NCBI GenBank assembly: GCA_020073605.1
Contig: JAIQEW010000004.1
Coordinates: forward strand, 124,001-188,000
Direction of reading: 5' to 3'
Origin: Terriglobia bacterium
Lineage (GTDB): Bacteria > Acidobacteriota > Terriglobia > Acidiferrales > UBA7541
DNA: 64,000 nucleotides
This document shows positions 8,349 through 17,018 of the stretch, in pieces. The notes beneath the pieces were generated by a model, which had not been told where the DNA came from, searched no databases, and saw only the letters and a list, made by a program, of their open reading frames with translations. The position numbers and the translations under genes are program-made. Numbering within the stretch: position 1 is the first letter of the stretch; each line of letters opens with the position of its first letter.

Positions 8349-9974
8349 ATGGATCGGCGATCGTTCATCAGTTCCGGGCTCAGCCTTGGCACACTGGCGG
8401 CGGGCGTCCTGGTGAGCGGCAAACTCGCGAGCGCCCTAGGCGCTGATGCCAAGGGCGTCCCCGGCGCTACCGTCGAAACAACGGCCGGTAAAGTCCGCGG
8501 CTTGTCGCAAGGCGGGGTGCAGGCCTTCCGAGGCGTGCCCTATGCTGCTTCGACCGCTGGCGCGAACCGCTTCATGCCCCCGGTCAAGCGCCAGCCCTGG
8601 ACGAACGTGCGCGAGGTGTACGAGTTGGGCCTCCGTTGTCCCCAGCGGCCTTCCGATTTCCACGGCGCGGTAGCCAAAGAGTGGGAGGTGATGTGCCTGG
8701 ACGAGCCGATGGGCGAAGACTGCCTGAACCTGAATGTCTGGACGCCCAGCGTGGGTGGCGGGCACAAGCGGCCTGTGATGGTTTGGCTGCACGGCGGCGG
8801 ATACACATCCGGCTCGGGTGGTTTCATCCCTTACTCCGGGCAGGAACTCGCGCGAAAACACGATGTTGTCGTAGTGACGGTCAATCACCGGCTCAGCATT
8901 TTCGGCTACTTGTATCTGGCGGGCATCGGCGGCGAGAAATACGCTCATTCGAGCAACGTCGGCATGCTCGATATCGTCGCCTCGCTGGAATGGGTGCGAG
9001 ACAATATCGCGGCTTTTGGCGGCGACCCCGGCTGCGTGACGATCTTCGGCCAATCCGGCGGGGGTGGAAAAGTCAGCGTATTAATGGCGATGCCCCCGGC
9101 CAAGGGACTTTTCCATCGTGCCATCGTCCAGAGTGGTGCTGCTTTGAAGGGCGCCTCCAAGGACGTAGCCAGCAAGTCGACGGGAGAGTATCTGGCGAAG
9201 CTCGGACTCAAGCCCGATCAGGCCGATCAGCTCCAGACGCTCTCGACGGACCAATTGCTCGCGGGAGTTATTGGCGGCCCCTTTCCCGGCGCGGGGCAGG
9301 TTCTTGAGCCGGTCGTCGACGGCACCACGTTGCCGACCGATCCCTTCGATCCGGTTGCGCCTGAACTCTCGGCCAACATTCCGCTGCTGATCGGCACCAC
9401 GGAGACGGAGGTCACTTTCTTTCCTGGACAGCAGCTCGATCCGATCGATGACGCGGACCTTCACAAACGCATCAAACAGGTGCTTCGCCGGGCGGATGAC
9501 GCCAGAGTAGATCAAGTGATTGCCGCCTACCGCAAGGGCCGACCCACTGCAACGAATACGGACCTTTATCTGATCATTAGTTCGGACGCCACGTTTCGCG
9601 TGGGCGTCGTCTTGGAAGCGGAGCGGAAGGCCGCGCAAGCGAAAGCGCCCGTCTATCAGTATTACTTTACGTGGAGATCGCCGGTGCACGACGGCAAGAT
9701 GCGGTCGTTCCATGCACTCGATATTCCGTTCGCATTTGACGATGTTGACATCGCAACGCCGATGACGGGTTCGGGCCCTGAAGCCCAGGTGTTGGCCGGG
9801 AAAGTCAGCAGTGCGTGGGTGGCGTTCGCGCGTACCGGCAATCCCAGCCACAAAGGCCTGCCGAACTGGAAGCCTTTCGACAATGCGCAGCGCGCCACCA
9901 TGATCCTCGACAACGAGTGCAAGCTCGTCAACGATCCGTACGGCGAAGAACAGCGCTTGCTGCACTCCGCCTGA
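8349..9974 (+). CDS. Exported type-B carboxylesterase
   Basis: Alpha/beta-hydrolase of about 541 residues in the para-nitrobenzyl esterase/cholinesterase family. ATG 8349 has GGAGGAATC just before it. MDRRSFISSGLSLGTLAAG is a twin-arginine-type signal. The oxyanion region is VMVWLHGGGYTSGSG, the nucleophile elbow FGQSGGGG (GQS where most relatives have GES), and the catalytic His lies in SFHALDIPFAFDD. It hydrolyses carboxylic esters, probably in the periplasm. Substrate range cannot be predicted. Confidence 0.87.
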   Translation: MDRRSFISSGLSLGTLAAGVLVSGKLASALGADAKGVPGATVETTAGKVRGLSQGGVQAFRGVPYAASTAGANRFMPPVKRQPWTNVREVYELGLRCPQRPSDFHGAVAKEWEVMCLDEPMGEDCLNLNVWTPSVGGGHKRPVMVWLHGGGYTSGSGGFIPYSGQELARKHDVVVVTVNHRLSIFGYLYLAGIGGEKYAHSSNVGMLDIVASLEWVRDNIAAFGGDPGCVTIFGQSGGGGKVSVLMAMPPAKGLFHRAIVQSGAALKGASKDVASKSTGEYLAKLGLKPDQADQLQTLSTDQLLAGVIGGPFPGAGQVLEPVVDGTTLPTDPFDPVAPELSANIPLLIGTTETEVTFFPGQQLDPIDDADLHKRIKQVLRRADDARVDQVIAAYRKGRPTATNTDLYLIISSDATFRVGVVLEAERKAAQAKAPVYQYYFTWRSPVHDGKMRSFHALDIPFAFDDVDIATPMTGSGPEAQVLAGKVSSAWVAFARTGNPSHKGLPNWKPFDNAQRATMILDNECKLVNDPYGEEQRLLHSA

Positions 9975-9999
9975 AACGCTGCGTAGGCTCCGTTCGGGA

Positions 10000-11139
10000 T
10001 CAGGCGGTTTTCGAAAAAGGTTTGCGAAGGCCGGCCTGTTCGAGCAGGGGCAGGACGTCTCGATTAAACCGATTGAGTCCGTCGATGTAATCCACCCACG
10101 TCATGATGACGCCGTCGATGCCCGCTTTCGAAATGGCCTCCAGATCCTCCGCCAGCTTTTGCGCAGTGCCGACCAGCGGATAGCCGGCGCCCACCGCCAT
10201 TCGCGTCCGCATGAAAGCGAGCTGCGGCGAGCCCATCGGGATGTTGTTTTCCTTGCTTATCGTACTCATGAGGCTGTCGAGAACCTCGACGTCCATCCAC
10301 TCCTCCGAATACCGGCGCAGATAGTCCTCGGCCTCTTTCTGCGTCTCTCTCTGCACGACGGCAACATTGGTCCAGATCTTGATGTCGCGCCCGAATTCCT
10401 CCCGGGCCATTTTCTTGTAGGCGTCCACCTGGAGCCGCCACTCGTCCAGGTTGTTTCCATGCGGAGTGGTCAGGCCGATGTCCGAGTGCTTCGCCGAGAA
10501 GCGAATGCCCACCGGCGAGAGCGCGGCGTTCATGATCGGCACCCCGCCTTTCTGCACCGGCTGGGGACGGGAAATTGCTCCCTTCATGTGGAAGAATTCG
10601 GAGTCCTGGTCGAACTCGCCGGGATGCGTCCACAGTTTCCGGAGAGTTTCGACCCACTCGGCGAGATACGTGTAACGGCGGTCGTGTTCCATCAATTCGA
10701 TGCCAAACATGTCGAACTCGCGCCGGTTCCATCCTCCCACCACGTTCAGGGCAAAGCGCCCGTTCGATATCGCGTCGATGGTCGCGGATTGCTTGGCGAC
10801 GATGATCGGGTGCACGGTGGGCGCGTGCGAGGTGGCGAAAACGGCCGAATGGCGCGTCGCTTGCGCGATGCCCGCCGCCCAGGCGAACACGTCCAGCACT
10901 TCGTTCGACGGATGATCCGGCTTGCCGTCGAGGTATCCTTTCCACCGCGCGATCGGGACGAGGGCCTCCCATCCCGCGTTGTCCGCGAGCTGCGCCGCCG
11001 CGAGGCAGTTCGCCCACGTAGGACGCCACTGTTCGGGCACCCGCGTCATATTCGGGATTGTGTTTGAGCAGAAGGTTCCCAGTTTGAGTTTGTTGCTGTT
11101 GAAGAGCGGGTTGTTTGTCCGGTCTGACATGGCGGCCAT
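10000..11139 (-). CDS. Luciferase-like (LLM class) flavin-dependent monooxygenase
   Basis: FMNH2-dependent TIM-barrel monooxygenase, about 379 residues. Recognisable segments are LGTFCSNTIPNMTR at the start, SNGRFALNVVGGWNRREFDMFG, the substrate-flavin loop, and YPLVGTAQKLAEDLEAI near the C-terminus. These match the SsuD/RutA/SfnG-type group, which oxidises alkanesulfonates, dimethyl sulfone or pyrimidines. ATG 11139 or the ATG three codons later (11130) is the likely start; the frame open upstream to 11499 is not protein-like and overlaps the next gene's promoter. It is convergent with the esterase and divergent from the MFS gene. Confidence 0.83.
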   Translation of the reverse strand: MAAMSDRTNNPLFNSNKLKLGTFCSNTIPNMTRVPEQWRPTWANCLAAAQLADNAGWEALVPIARWKGYLDGKPDHPSNEVLDVFAWAAGIAQATRHSAVFATSHAPTVHPIIVAKQSATIDAISNGRFALNVVGGWNRREFDMFGIELMEHDRRYTYLAEWVETLRKLWTHPGEFDQDSEFFHMKGAISRPQPVQKGGVPIMNAALSPVGIRFSAKHSDIGLTTPHGNNLDEWRLQVDAYKKMAREEFGRDIKIWTNVAVVQRETQKEAEDYLRRYSEEWMDVEVLDSLMSTISKENNIPMGSPQLAFMRTRMAVGAGYPLVGTAQKLAEDLEAISKAGIDGVIMTWVDYIDGLNRFNRDVLPLLEQAGLRKPFSKTA

Positions 11140-11346
11140 TCTGCCAGACACTCGGCGATTTACACAGGGGGATTGCGGCGCTTTGGCGAAAGCCAAGTTC
11201 GTTTTCACGCGCGCCTTCCGCTCGTGGGTGTCAGGAGGTGGACATCGCCTCGACAACCGCCAATTTTCCGCGAGCCTCGCGACTTGACTCATGGTGAACG
11301 CGTTTGGCCGTGCGGCAGCGCAAAGATGGAGTATGATTGCGCGGCC

Positions 11347-12582
11347 ATGCGCATCCGCTGGGTGATCCTCAGCCTTTTGTTCTTCGCCACTACGATCAAT
11401 TATCTGGATCGCGCCATTCTGGGGGTGATCCTGCCGGAAATCCGCGAGCGTTTCCACTTTGGCCTGCAAGCCTACGGCACGATTCAAATGGCGTTCCAAA
11501 TCGCCTACGGCGTGGGATCGCTCATTGGCGGCGGGCTTCTCGATCGTTACGGCACACGGATCGGCTACGGGATATCGGCGGCGTTATGGTCCTTGGCAGC
11601 CACACTCAATGCGTTCGCGGGCAGCGCATTTCAATTCGGGCTGTTCCGCATCGCGCTGGGGCTGGGCGAGTCGGCAAATTTTCCGGCTTGCAACAAAGCG
11701 GTGGCAGAGTGGTTCCCTCCGCGCGAGCGAGCGACGGCCATTGGAATCGTGAATTCTGGAACGAACGTGGCCAACATTATTGGACCGCCTTTGTTCATTT
11801 TGCTCGCCCTGAAACTGGGATGGCGGTGGTGCTTCGGCATCATGGGCGCGCTTGGATTTCTCTGGCTCCCGGTTTGGTGGCTGTTCTATCACCTCCCGAG
11901 GCAGGAAAGTGCGCTTGCGCAGCCCGTATCCAAACTCTCGATCAAGGAAGTGCTCAAGTACAAGCAGGCCTGGGGCTATGCCTGGGCGAAGTTTTTCACC
12001 GATCCGGTCTGGTGGTTTTATCTGTTCTGGCTGCCGACGTATCTGACCGACGTGCGTCACTTCACACCCACCCAGCGGGGCACCGCGCTGATTGTGATTT
12101 ACGCGATTTCCGGAGTGGGAGCCGTGGCTGGAGGAGTCCTCGCAGACTTCTTCATCAAAAAACGCGGCTGGCCCGTGGGCAAGGCCCGCAAGAGAACCTT
12201 GTTGCTCTTCGCCGCAGTCATGCCGGTGTGTGGTCTGGGTGTCGTGGTCCCGGACGCGCGTCTTGCCGTGCTCCTGTTTGGCCTGGCAACGGCCGCGCAT
12301 CAGGCCTGGATGACGAATCTGTTTACGACGCCTTCCGATGTGTTCCCGGCGCAGGCCGTTGGCAGCACGAATGGGTTTGGCGTTTCGATTGGAGCGTTCG
12401 GCGGCGCGCTGCTTTCAGGTCTGATCCCTGGAACCGTGATTCCTATCGTCGGGTACATTCCCGTGCTGCTGACGATGAGTTGCTTCTACTTGATCGCCTG
12501 GTTGATCGTGCACTGGCTGATGGGCAATCTGGAGCCGGTCGTGCTCTCCCAGGGCGAGCGCCAACCGGTTCCCTTGGCCTAG
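11347..12582 (+). CDS. MFS transporter, anion:cation symporter type
   Basis: Twelve-helix major facilitator of about 411 residues. MRIRWVILSLLFFATTINYLDR is the standard start of the ACS family (hexuronate, glucarate, phthalate uptake), which is why ATG 11347 is preferred over ATG 11326 seven codons earlier. The loop 2-3 signature is LLDRYGTRIGY, and FGVSIGAFGGALLSGLIPG lies in helix 11. It probably imports an organic acid by proton symport. The divergent monooxygenase may act on the imported compound, but nothing in the sequence proves that. Confidence 0.85.
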   Translation: MRIRWVILSLLFFATTINYLDRAILGVILPEIRERFHFGLQAYGTIQMAFQIAYGVGSLIGGGLLDRYGTRIGYGISAALWSLAATLNAFAGSAFQFGLFRIALGLGESANFPACNKAVAEWFPPRERATAIGIVNSGTNVANIIGPPLFILLALKLGWRWCFGIMGALGFLWLPVWWLFYHLPRQESALAQPVSKLSIKEVLKYKQAWGYAWAKFFTDPVWWFYLFWLPTYLTDVRHFTPTQRGTALIVIYAISGVGAVAGGVLADFFIKKRGWPVGKARKRTLLLFAAVMPVCGLGVVVPDARLAVLLFGLATAAHQAWMTNLFTTPSDVFPAQAVGSTNGFGVSIGAFGGALLSGLIPGTVIPIVGYIPVLLTMSCFYLIAWLIVHWLMGNLEPVVLSQGERQPVPLA

Positions 12583-12715
12583 TACCATCGCTTGGCCCGA
12601 AAACGCTCCTCAAAAGACAGTGTTTTGTTGCCTAAATGATGCCCAGTTTCTTGGCGGATTTGGTCGTTAGCGGTCCATTTTTACTTACGTTTTCTTCTCC
12701 TGTAACATCACATTC

Positions 12716-13396
12716 GTGAAACCTTTGGAGTTGCTCGGCCAGGCACTTTCTCGAGACGGTACCGTCCTGAAGCTGATTCGTCGCAGCGACGAGTACATCA
12801 TACTCGCCAACGGCAAGAGCCTTATGTCGAGCCGTATGCACGGCTCGGAGGAGGCACTGGCGACGTTCGCCTGCCGGCAGGCGCGGATGCTGGAACAGCC
12901 AAGGGTGCTCATAGGTGGGCTCGGTATGGGTTTCACGCTGCGCGCCGCGCTCGATCTCCTCCCACCGGACGCGGTGGTTGTCGTTGCCGAGATCGTGCCC
13001 GCGGTAGTCGAGTGGAATCGTGGTCCGCTCGGACCGCTGGCCGGACATCCGCTGAAGGATACGCGCGTGCGAGTCGAGATCGATGACGTCGCCATCACGC
13101 TCAGTTCACGCTCCGGCCAGTTCGATGCCGTGCTGCTTGATGTGGACAACGGCCCGACCGCTTTTACCGCCTCGAACAATGCCGCGCTCTATGATGACCG
13201 CGGAATCGCCGCCGCCTTCGCGGCTCTCAAGATGGACGGGGTGCTGGCCGTCTGGTCGGCCCGAGAGGATCGGAAATTCGAGCAACGCTTGCGCCATGGG
13301 AGGTTCGCCGTCGAGGTGGAGCGCGTGCGCGGTCGCCTGAAGAAGGGCGGTCCCTGCCACACGATCTTTCTGGGTCACAAATCTCCGGGGAGGTGA
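12716..13396 (+). CDS. Spermidine-synthase-like protein
   Basis: Protein of about 226 residues with a Rossmann methyltransferase-type fold. VLIGGLGMGFTLRAAL is the nucleotide-binding glycine loop, VVVVAEIVPAVVEW the acidic strand-2 end, and FDAVLLDVDNGP the motif of polyamine synthases. It resembles short spermidine-synthase-like proteins that lack the N-terminal beta domain of SpeE, so polyamine synthesis is unproven. The GTG start at 12716 has no convincing Shine-Dalgarno sequence. It is the first gene before the palindrome-punctuated region; copy A follows 118 nt after its stop. Confidence 0.72.
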   Translation: MKPLELLGQALSRDGTVLKLIRRSDEYIILANGKSLMSSRMHGSEEALATFACRQARMLEQPRVLIGGLGMGFTLRAALDLLPPDAVVVVAEIVPAVVEWNRGPLGPLAGHPLKDTRVRVEIDDVAITLSSRSGQFDAVLLDVDNGPTAFTASNNAALYDDRGIAAAFAALKMDGVLAVWSAREDRKFEQRLRHGRFAVEVERVRGRLKKGGPCHTIFLGHKSPGR

Positions 13397-13514
13397 GAGC
13401 GCTTGGACGAGGCAAACTCCCGATAAACGGCGTTTGGGGAAATGAAGGACATCGGCGGATGGTCGGTAACTCGAAAGCAAATCGGGAACAAGATTCCGAG
13501 ACACTTCCCTAGTT

Positions 13515-13582
13515 CCTGATTAACGCACTTACCTGAAAAGTGGGTCCCGGTACCCAAGTTACCGGTTATCCGACTAATCAGG
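13515..13582. repeat. 68-bp palindromic repeat, copy A
   Basis: Full-length copy, exactly 68 bp. It begins CCTGATTAACGC and ends CCGACTAATCAGG. The outer 8 bp are perfectly inverted, positions 9-12 (ACGC) oppose 57-60 (CGAC) unpaired, and the inner arms pair partly. It sits between the spermidine-synthase-like and YqeY-like genes, 50 nt before the latter. Confidence 0.92.
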
Positions 13583-13632
13583 CACTAATCGGCTTTTTCG
13601 CCGCCTGTTCTGTTATTTGCTACGATTCCGCC

Positions 13633-14007
13633 ATGAAAATCCCATGCGATATGTCGGACGATGCCGGAAGAGACATGAAAGCTCGGCTGCGTGCCGATTT
13701 GCGCACCGCGATGAAAGACAGGCGCACCATCGAGGCGAAGGTCATCCGAGCGCTTATTGCGGCGATCGACAATGCTGAAGCGCCGCCCGCCCACGAAGGG
13801 CAGACGGCGCTAGCCCACCATCACTTCCGCAGTGGATTAGCGGAAATCGAGCGGCTGCTCCTGAGCGGCGCTCATGTGCATGGTGTCATTGTGGCGGATA
13901 TCCATGAGCGCGAGCGTGCGGCTGCGGAGATGGAACGTCTGGGAATGATGGAACGTGCCGAGGCCTTGCGCGCAGAAGCCGTCATAGCGAAACGCTATAT
14001 AGACTGA
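13633..14007 (+). CDS. GatB/YqeY-domain-like protein
   Basis: Protein of 124 residues. MKARLRADLRTAMKDRRTIE followed by VIRALIAAIDNAE is the start of the YqeY/GatB tail domain, which contacts tRNA in amidotransferases. The rest (ERERAAAEMERLGMMERAEALRAEAVIAKRYI) fits the helical C-terminal part. It differs from ordinary YqeY in a central segment with AHHHFRSGLAEIERLL. ATG 13633 is used; ATG 13675 is an alternative with GGAAGAG very close by. The gene is isolated between palindrome copies A and B. Confidence 0.65.
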   Translation: MKIPCDMSDDAGRDMKARLRADLRTAMKDRRTIEAKVIRALIAAIDNAEAPPAHEGQTALAHHHFRSGLAEIERLLLSGAHVHGVIVADIHERERAAAEMERLGMMERAEALRAEAVIAKRYID

Positions 14008-14082
14008 CGAGATTCGAATTCGCTGCAATTCGATTGCGAGTTGCCTACGCGGTCAGACTGAAATAGGTTTCGCGTCAACATG

Positions 14083-14117
14083 CCTGATTAACGCGCTAAC
14101 CGGACCAACTGTCCGGG
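14083..14117. repeat. Palindromic repeat, copy B (left arm only)
   Basis: CCTGATTAACGCGCTAACC matches the left arm of the 68-bp family exactly. It then runs into a short private hairpin, CCGGACCAACTGTCCGG. The normal right arm is missing or has diverged beyond recognition. It lies 75 nt after the YqeY-like gene. Confidence 0.8.
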
Positions 14118-14214
14118 GACCACTACTCAACATGTCGGATATTGAGTATCATTTGTCCAGCAGTCCTCTTCTCAATCGATGGTTTGGCGGCATCTCGCCC
14201 GGATTGGAGGTTAT

Positions 14215-14532
14215 GTGGCCCTGAAACGGTATTTCCTGTTAGCGGCGGTTTCTACCATTGTCTGGGCTTTTTGCAGCGTGATCGCGTTGTGTGTGTTTTT
14301 TGACAGGCGGAACAGCACGATTGAGACGATAGTAGCCATCATTGCGCAGCCTGCCGTTCTTGGAGTTGGACCATTCATCGCCATAGTCGCTGCGTTTGCC
14401 TTCACACGCAAATCTCTCCGGCCCCGGCCATCGAATTACCCACGCATCGAGCACCTTCGAATTGCGGGAAAGTATCACGCTGTGGGCAGCTCTGCAGAGA
14501 TGGGAATCTCTCCCCTGCACCTGAGGGGATAA
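14215..14532 (+). CDS. Small membrane protein of unknown function
   Basis: About 105 residues with two predicted membrane helices (FLLAAVSTIVWAFCSVIALC and, after a short polar loop, a second one through VLGVGPFIAIVAAFAFT), followed by a basic, proline-containing tail. GTG 14215 is chosen because GGAGG lies four bases upstream; the frame is open back to ATG 14179, which has no ribosome-binding site. I do not recognise the family. It forms a single-gene unit between palindrome copies B and C. Confidence 0.5.
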   Translation: MALKRYFLLAAVSTIVWAFCSVIALCVFFDRRNSTIETIVAIIAQPAVLGVGPFIAIVAAFAFTRKSLRPRPSNYPRIEHLRIAGKYHAVGSSAEMGISPLHLRG

Positions 14533-14576
14533 TTTTCCATCCGGCTGTACTGCCACGCGCGAAAAGCGCCCAGACT

Positions 14577-14644
14577 CCTGGTTAACGTGCTTACCGGTAA
14601 AGTGGGTTCTGGTACCCAAGTTACTGGTTATCCGACTTATCAGG
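14577..14644. repeat. 68-bp palindromic repeat, copy C
   Basis: Full 68-bp copy beginning CCTGGTTAACGTGCTTACC and ending TCCGACTTATCAGG. The flanks extend the inverted repeat by three more pairs (ACT on the left, AGT on the right). Inner-stem bases differ from other copies but stay complementary at positions 22-23 against 46-47, a compensatory change. Confidence 0.9.
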
Positions 14645-14717
14645 AGTTACCCCTCATTTGCTCTGCACCTGTGGAGTGGGGGATTGCTTCTTCACGCAGA
14701 TCCTATATGATGGCTCT

Positions 14718-15608
14718 ATGAGGAAGAGAATAAACTATTACAGCGACGGCCTAAAGCTGTCCGGAATACTTTCCACGCCTGACAATTCCGAAGGAAGACG
14801 TTTTCCTGGTGTCGTGCTTGTGCCAGGTTTCATGAGTACGGCGGACGCTTTCTTTCCTGGGTTCGCTGAAGAGTTGAACGCAGGTGGCTTTGTAGCCCTA
14901 ACCATGGATTTCAGAGGATTCGGAGAGAGCGAAGGCGTCCGCGGCGAGGTCATTCCATACCTACAGATCTATGACGCTAGAAACGCCATATCCTACTTGC
15001 AATCAAGACCAGAAGTTAACCCTGACCAAATCGCCTTGTTAGGCGTAAGTTTGGGAGGAGGAGAAGTAGCATACATAGCAGCTCAAGACCGACGAGTAAA
15101 GTGTGTTGCCTCAATGGTCTTGGTCGGTGATGGCGAGCGGAGAATGCGAAGATTTCGAACCGAGCAGGAGTGGGAAACGCTCATGCAAAAGGTTCAAGAG
15201 GACAGGATAAACAGGGCTTTGACTGGCAAGTCCAAAGACTTCCATGGGTTTTTGGGAAAGGGAACCGATTCGGTACTGATCATGCCTCCTGATCTGGCCT
15301 CTTCCCTGAAGAGTGCTGAACAGGTGGAAAAGGAAAAAGGCAACAGAACAACTCTAGCAACCGTCGATGGGTGGCTGGGCTACAAGCCGGAAGAGATTAT
15401 TGACAAGGTGTCTCCAACACCAATTCTCTTCGTTCAAGCTGAGAAGGACGAGCTCGAGGCTGATGACGCCGATAGGTTGTATAGTAAGGCTAAGGAACCG
15501 AAGAAGCTCTTCACTCTAAAAGGCGGCGTACACTTCGACGTGTATGGGAAGAGGACAAATGAAGCTATGCAACCGGTCCTCGAATGGTTCAAACAGTACC
15601 TTCAATGA
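14718..15608 (+). CDS. Alpha/beta hydrolase, dienelactone-hydrolase/peptidase-S9-like
   Basis: Hydrolase of 296 residues. The fold markers are VVLVPGFMSTADAF (oxyanion loop), DFRGFGESEG, the nucleophile elbow GVSLGGGE, an acid in QAEKDELEAD and the catalytic His in GGVHFDVYG. It probably cleaves an ester, thioester or amide; the substrate is unknown. ATG 14718 opens the conserved part, since the frame from 14658 adds a cysteine-rich stretch of no family character. Its GC content is clearly lower than the flanking genes (many A/T third positions), which suggests recent acquisition. Copy C ends 73 nt upstream. Confidence 0.8.
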   Translation: MRKRINYYSDGLKLSGILSTPDNSEGRRFPGVVLVPGFMSTADAFFPGFAEELNAGGFVALTMDFRGFGESEGVRGEVIPYLQIYDARNAISYLQSRPEVNPDQIALLGVSLGGGEVAYIAAQDRRVKCVASMVLVGDGERRMRRFRTEQEWETLMQKVQEDRINRALTGKSKDFHGFLGKGTDSVLIMPPDLASSLKSAEQVEKEKGNRTTLATVDGWLGYKPEEIIDKVSPTPILFVQAEKDELEADDADRLYSKAKEPKKLFTLKGGVHFDVYGKRTNEAMQPVLEWFKQYLQ

Positions 15609-15669
15609 ATCAAATGCAGGATCGATCAAAATCTACAAGTTTGACCGTTCAAACGTAACGTGTATATAG

Positions 15670-16079
15670 GACAGAAAGGTCGCCTGCATCGGATCCCCAG
15701 TCCCGCCAACTATAGAAGTTATCCGCGCTCTTGACGCCGTTCGAGCGATTGATTCCGAAATGGAAGGCCTCACCAAGCCACTGCCAATCAGATGAGTATC
15801 ACCAAAGGCGAATCAGGAAACGCGGAAGTTGTTCGCGACGATGTTGGCGGTTATTCAAAAATCCAACTAGGTGAGTTCCCTGCAGGGCCAGTTAATTGCC
15901 GCTCAGGATCGGGCCCTTCGCGCCCAGCGTCGGTCGGACGAACTAGAGGCCCCAACCGCGATGCCCAATCGCAGGTGCAGTAACTGAGTCAATTACAATT
16001 CGAGATCCGCGAAAATGAGCCTATTCGCAGTGGTGAGGACAGATACAGGGCAGTCGAATTGATAACGAGTGCGAGGTAA
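15670..16079 (+). pseudogene. Decayed coding region, possibly a helical protein
   Basis: One frame from 15670 reads protein-like text interrupted by two stops (TGA at 15793, TAG at 15868): EVIRALDAVRAIDSEMEGL, then QETRKLFATMLAVIQKSN, then GQLIAAQDRALRAQRRSDEL. A second frame from 15984 continues FEIRENEPIRSGEDRYRAVE to a TAA at 16077. The pieces are rich in helix-forming charged residues, as in coiled-coil proteins. I read this as a gene broken by stops and a frameshift, but no family is recognised and chance cannot be excluded. The rest of the 15609-16082 gap shows nothing. Confidence 0.3.
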
Positions 16080-16082
16080 GGA

Positions 16083-16340
16083 GTGAAAAAACAGGCTCCC
16101 GCTCAGCAAATTCTGGCAGAACAAGGTTATATCATCCTGGTCGCCGACGTCTCGTATCCACTGGGCTCGATCATTCCCCTTGCCGATTGCGGGCCCGACT
16201 ATGAACGCATTCCCGGACCGATGGTCGTGATCGGCGAGGCGGCTATTGACGAATGGCGAGCGCAGGCGAAGCAATATCTCGGCAAACTGCCGCCAGAATC
16301 GGGCGGAAAGTTCTTCTTCTTTAAAGTGGTGGCGGAATAA
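16083..16340 (+). CDS. Small protein of unknown function
   Basis: Protein of 85 residues, soluble, with no signal peptide. It has a beta-alpha pattern (GYIILVADVSYPLGSIIPLAD, then PMVVIGEAAIDEWRAQAKQYL) and an aromatic end, GGKFFFFKVVAE. GTG 16083 is preceded by GAGG six bases upstream. It follows the decayed region directly and in the same frame as its last segment, so it may be the surviving end of a longer gene. Palindrome copy D lies 177 nt downstream. I do not recognise the family. Confidence 0.5.
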   Translation: MKKQAPAQQILAEQGYIILVADVSYPLGSIIPLADCGPDYERIPGPMVVIGEAAIDEWRAQAKQYLGKLPPESGGKFFFFKVVAE

Positions 16341-16517
16341 AGGGATACGGCTTGACCAAGTGGGCGATTAGTCGGCTAGCCGAAACGGTAACCTTCACCT
16401 GAGCGCGGGTCACGCTGGGTAAGATCAGGAAGAGGCCAAGACTAGCGAGGGCGAGGCGTTTCATTACGGAAGTATAAGCCCAGGTGGGCAAGCACAGTCA
16501 TGGCCATGAGCCTAAGT

Positions 16518-16570
16518 CCTGATTAACGCGCTAACCGGACAAGTGGGTCCCGGTACCCAAGTTACCGGTA
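16518..16570. repeat. Palindromic repeat, copy D (right end lost)
   Basis: CCTGATTAACGCGCTAACC and the centre through GGTACCCAAGTTACCGGT match copy A. After about 53 bp the sequence leaves the family, so the outer right arm is missing. It sits 30 nt before the start of the next small membrane protein gene. Confidence 0.85.
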
Positions 16571-16600
16571 AGGTAAGACAGAAGCCATAGGACGGAAACG

Positions 16601-16900
16601 ATGATGGGTTTGTTAAGGAAGAAGTACGCTCTAGCAATATTTTCAATGTCGTTTGTGGGCCACTTGATAACGACGTGGATTTGTTTTACCAAGTCAGAAG
16701 TCATCAGACCGACTCCTGCTACATATATTTGGCGTCGAATAGCCGAAATCCTTGCCTTTCCAATGGTCTATTTTCAACCTCAGCGCTCAAACTGGTTGCT
16801 GGTTCTGATGTTGTTTAACAGCGTCATTTGGTCCGCACTGCTAACGATCATCGTGCTTTTCCTCTGCAGTCAAGGTGCGCGGCAGCGCTGGATTGGCTGA
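16601..16900 (+). CDS. Small membrane protein of unknown function
   Basis: Protein of 99 residues with three hydrophobic stretches (ALAIFSMSFVGHLITTWICF, the region around ILAFPMVYF, and WLLVLMLFNSVIWSALLTII). The start is a double ATG at 16601/16604. Its composition is A/T-richer than the flanking housekeeping DNA. Copy D ends just upstream and copy E begins 18 nt after the stop, so the gene exactly fills one inter-repeat unit. No family recognised. Confidence 0.5.
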   Translation: MMGLLRKKYALAIFSMSFVGHLITTWICFTKSEVIRPTPATYIWRRIAEILAFPMVYFQPQRSNWLLVLMLFNSVIWSALLTIIVLFLCSQGARQRWIG

Positions 16901-16918
16901 TCGCACGACGCCCTAGTG

Positions 16919-16986
16919 CCTGATTAACGCGGTAACCGGACAAGTTGGGTCCAGTACGAACTTGTCCGGTTATCCGACTTACCAGG
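16919..16986. repeat. 68-bp palindromic repeat, copy E
   Basis: Full 68-bp copy, beginning CCTGATTAACGCGGTAACC and ending ATCCGACTTACCAGG. The inner arms (AACCGGACAAGTT and AACTTGTCCGGTT) pair perfectly, including T-A at position 28/41 where copy I has G-C. Confidence 0.92.
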
Positions 16987-17018
16987 CATGTTGTGCTGTC
17001 TGCTATAGTGTTTCCTCC

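Noticed and set aside
6983..8452. A 489-codon minus-strand open frame opposite the MetE-like gene
   Set aside because: Arg/His/Asp-rich shadow typical of antisense frames. The sense strand has an intact, motif-rich gene.
15792..15983. A 63-codon plus-strand frame between the hydrolase and the 16083 gene
   Set aside because: Its translation is low-complexity Gly/Ser/Pro text and conflicts with the more protein-like frame described as a decayed region.
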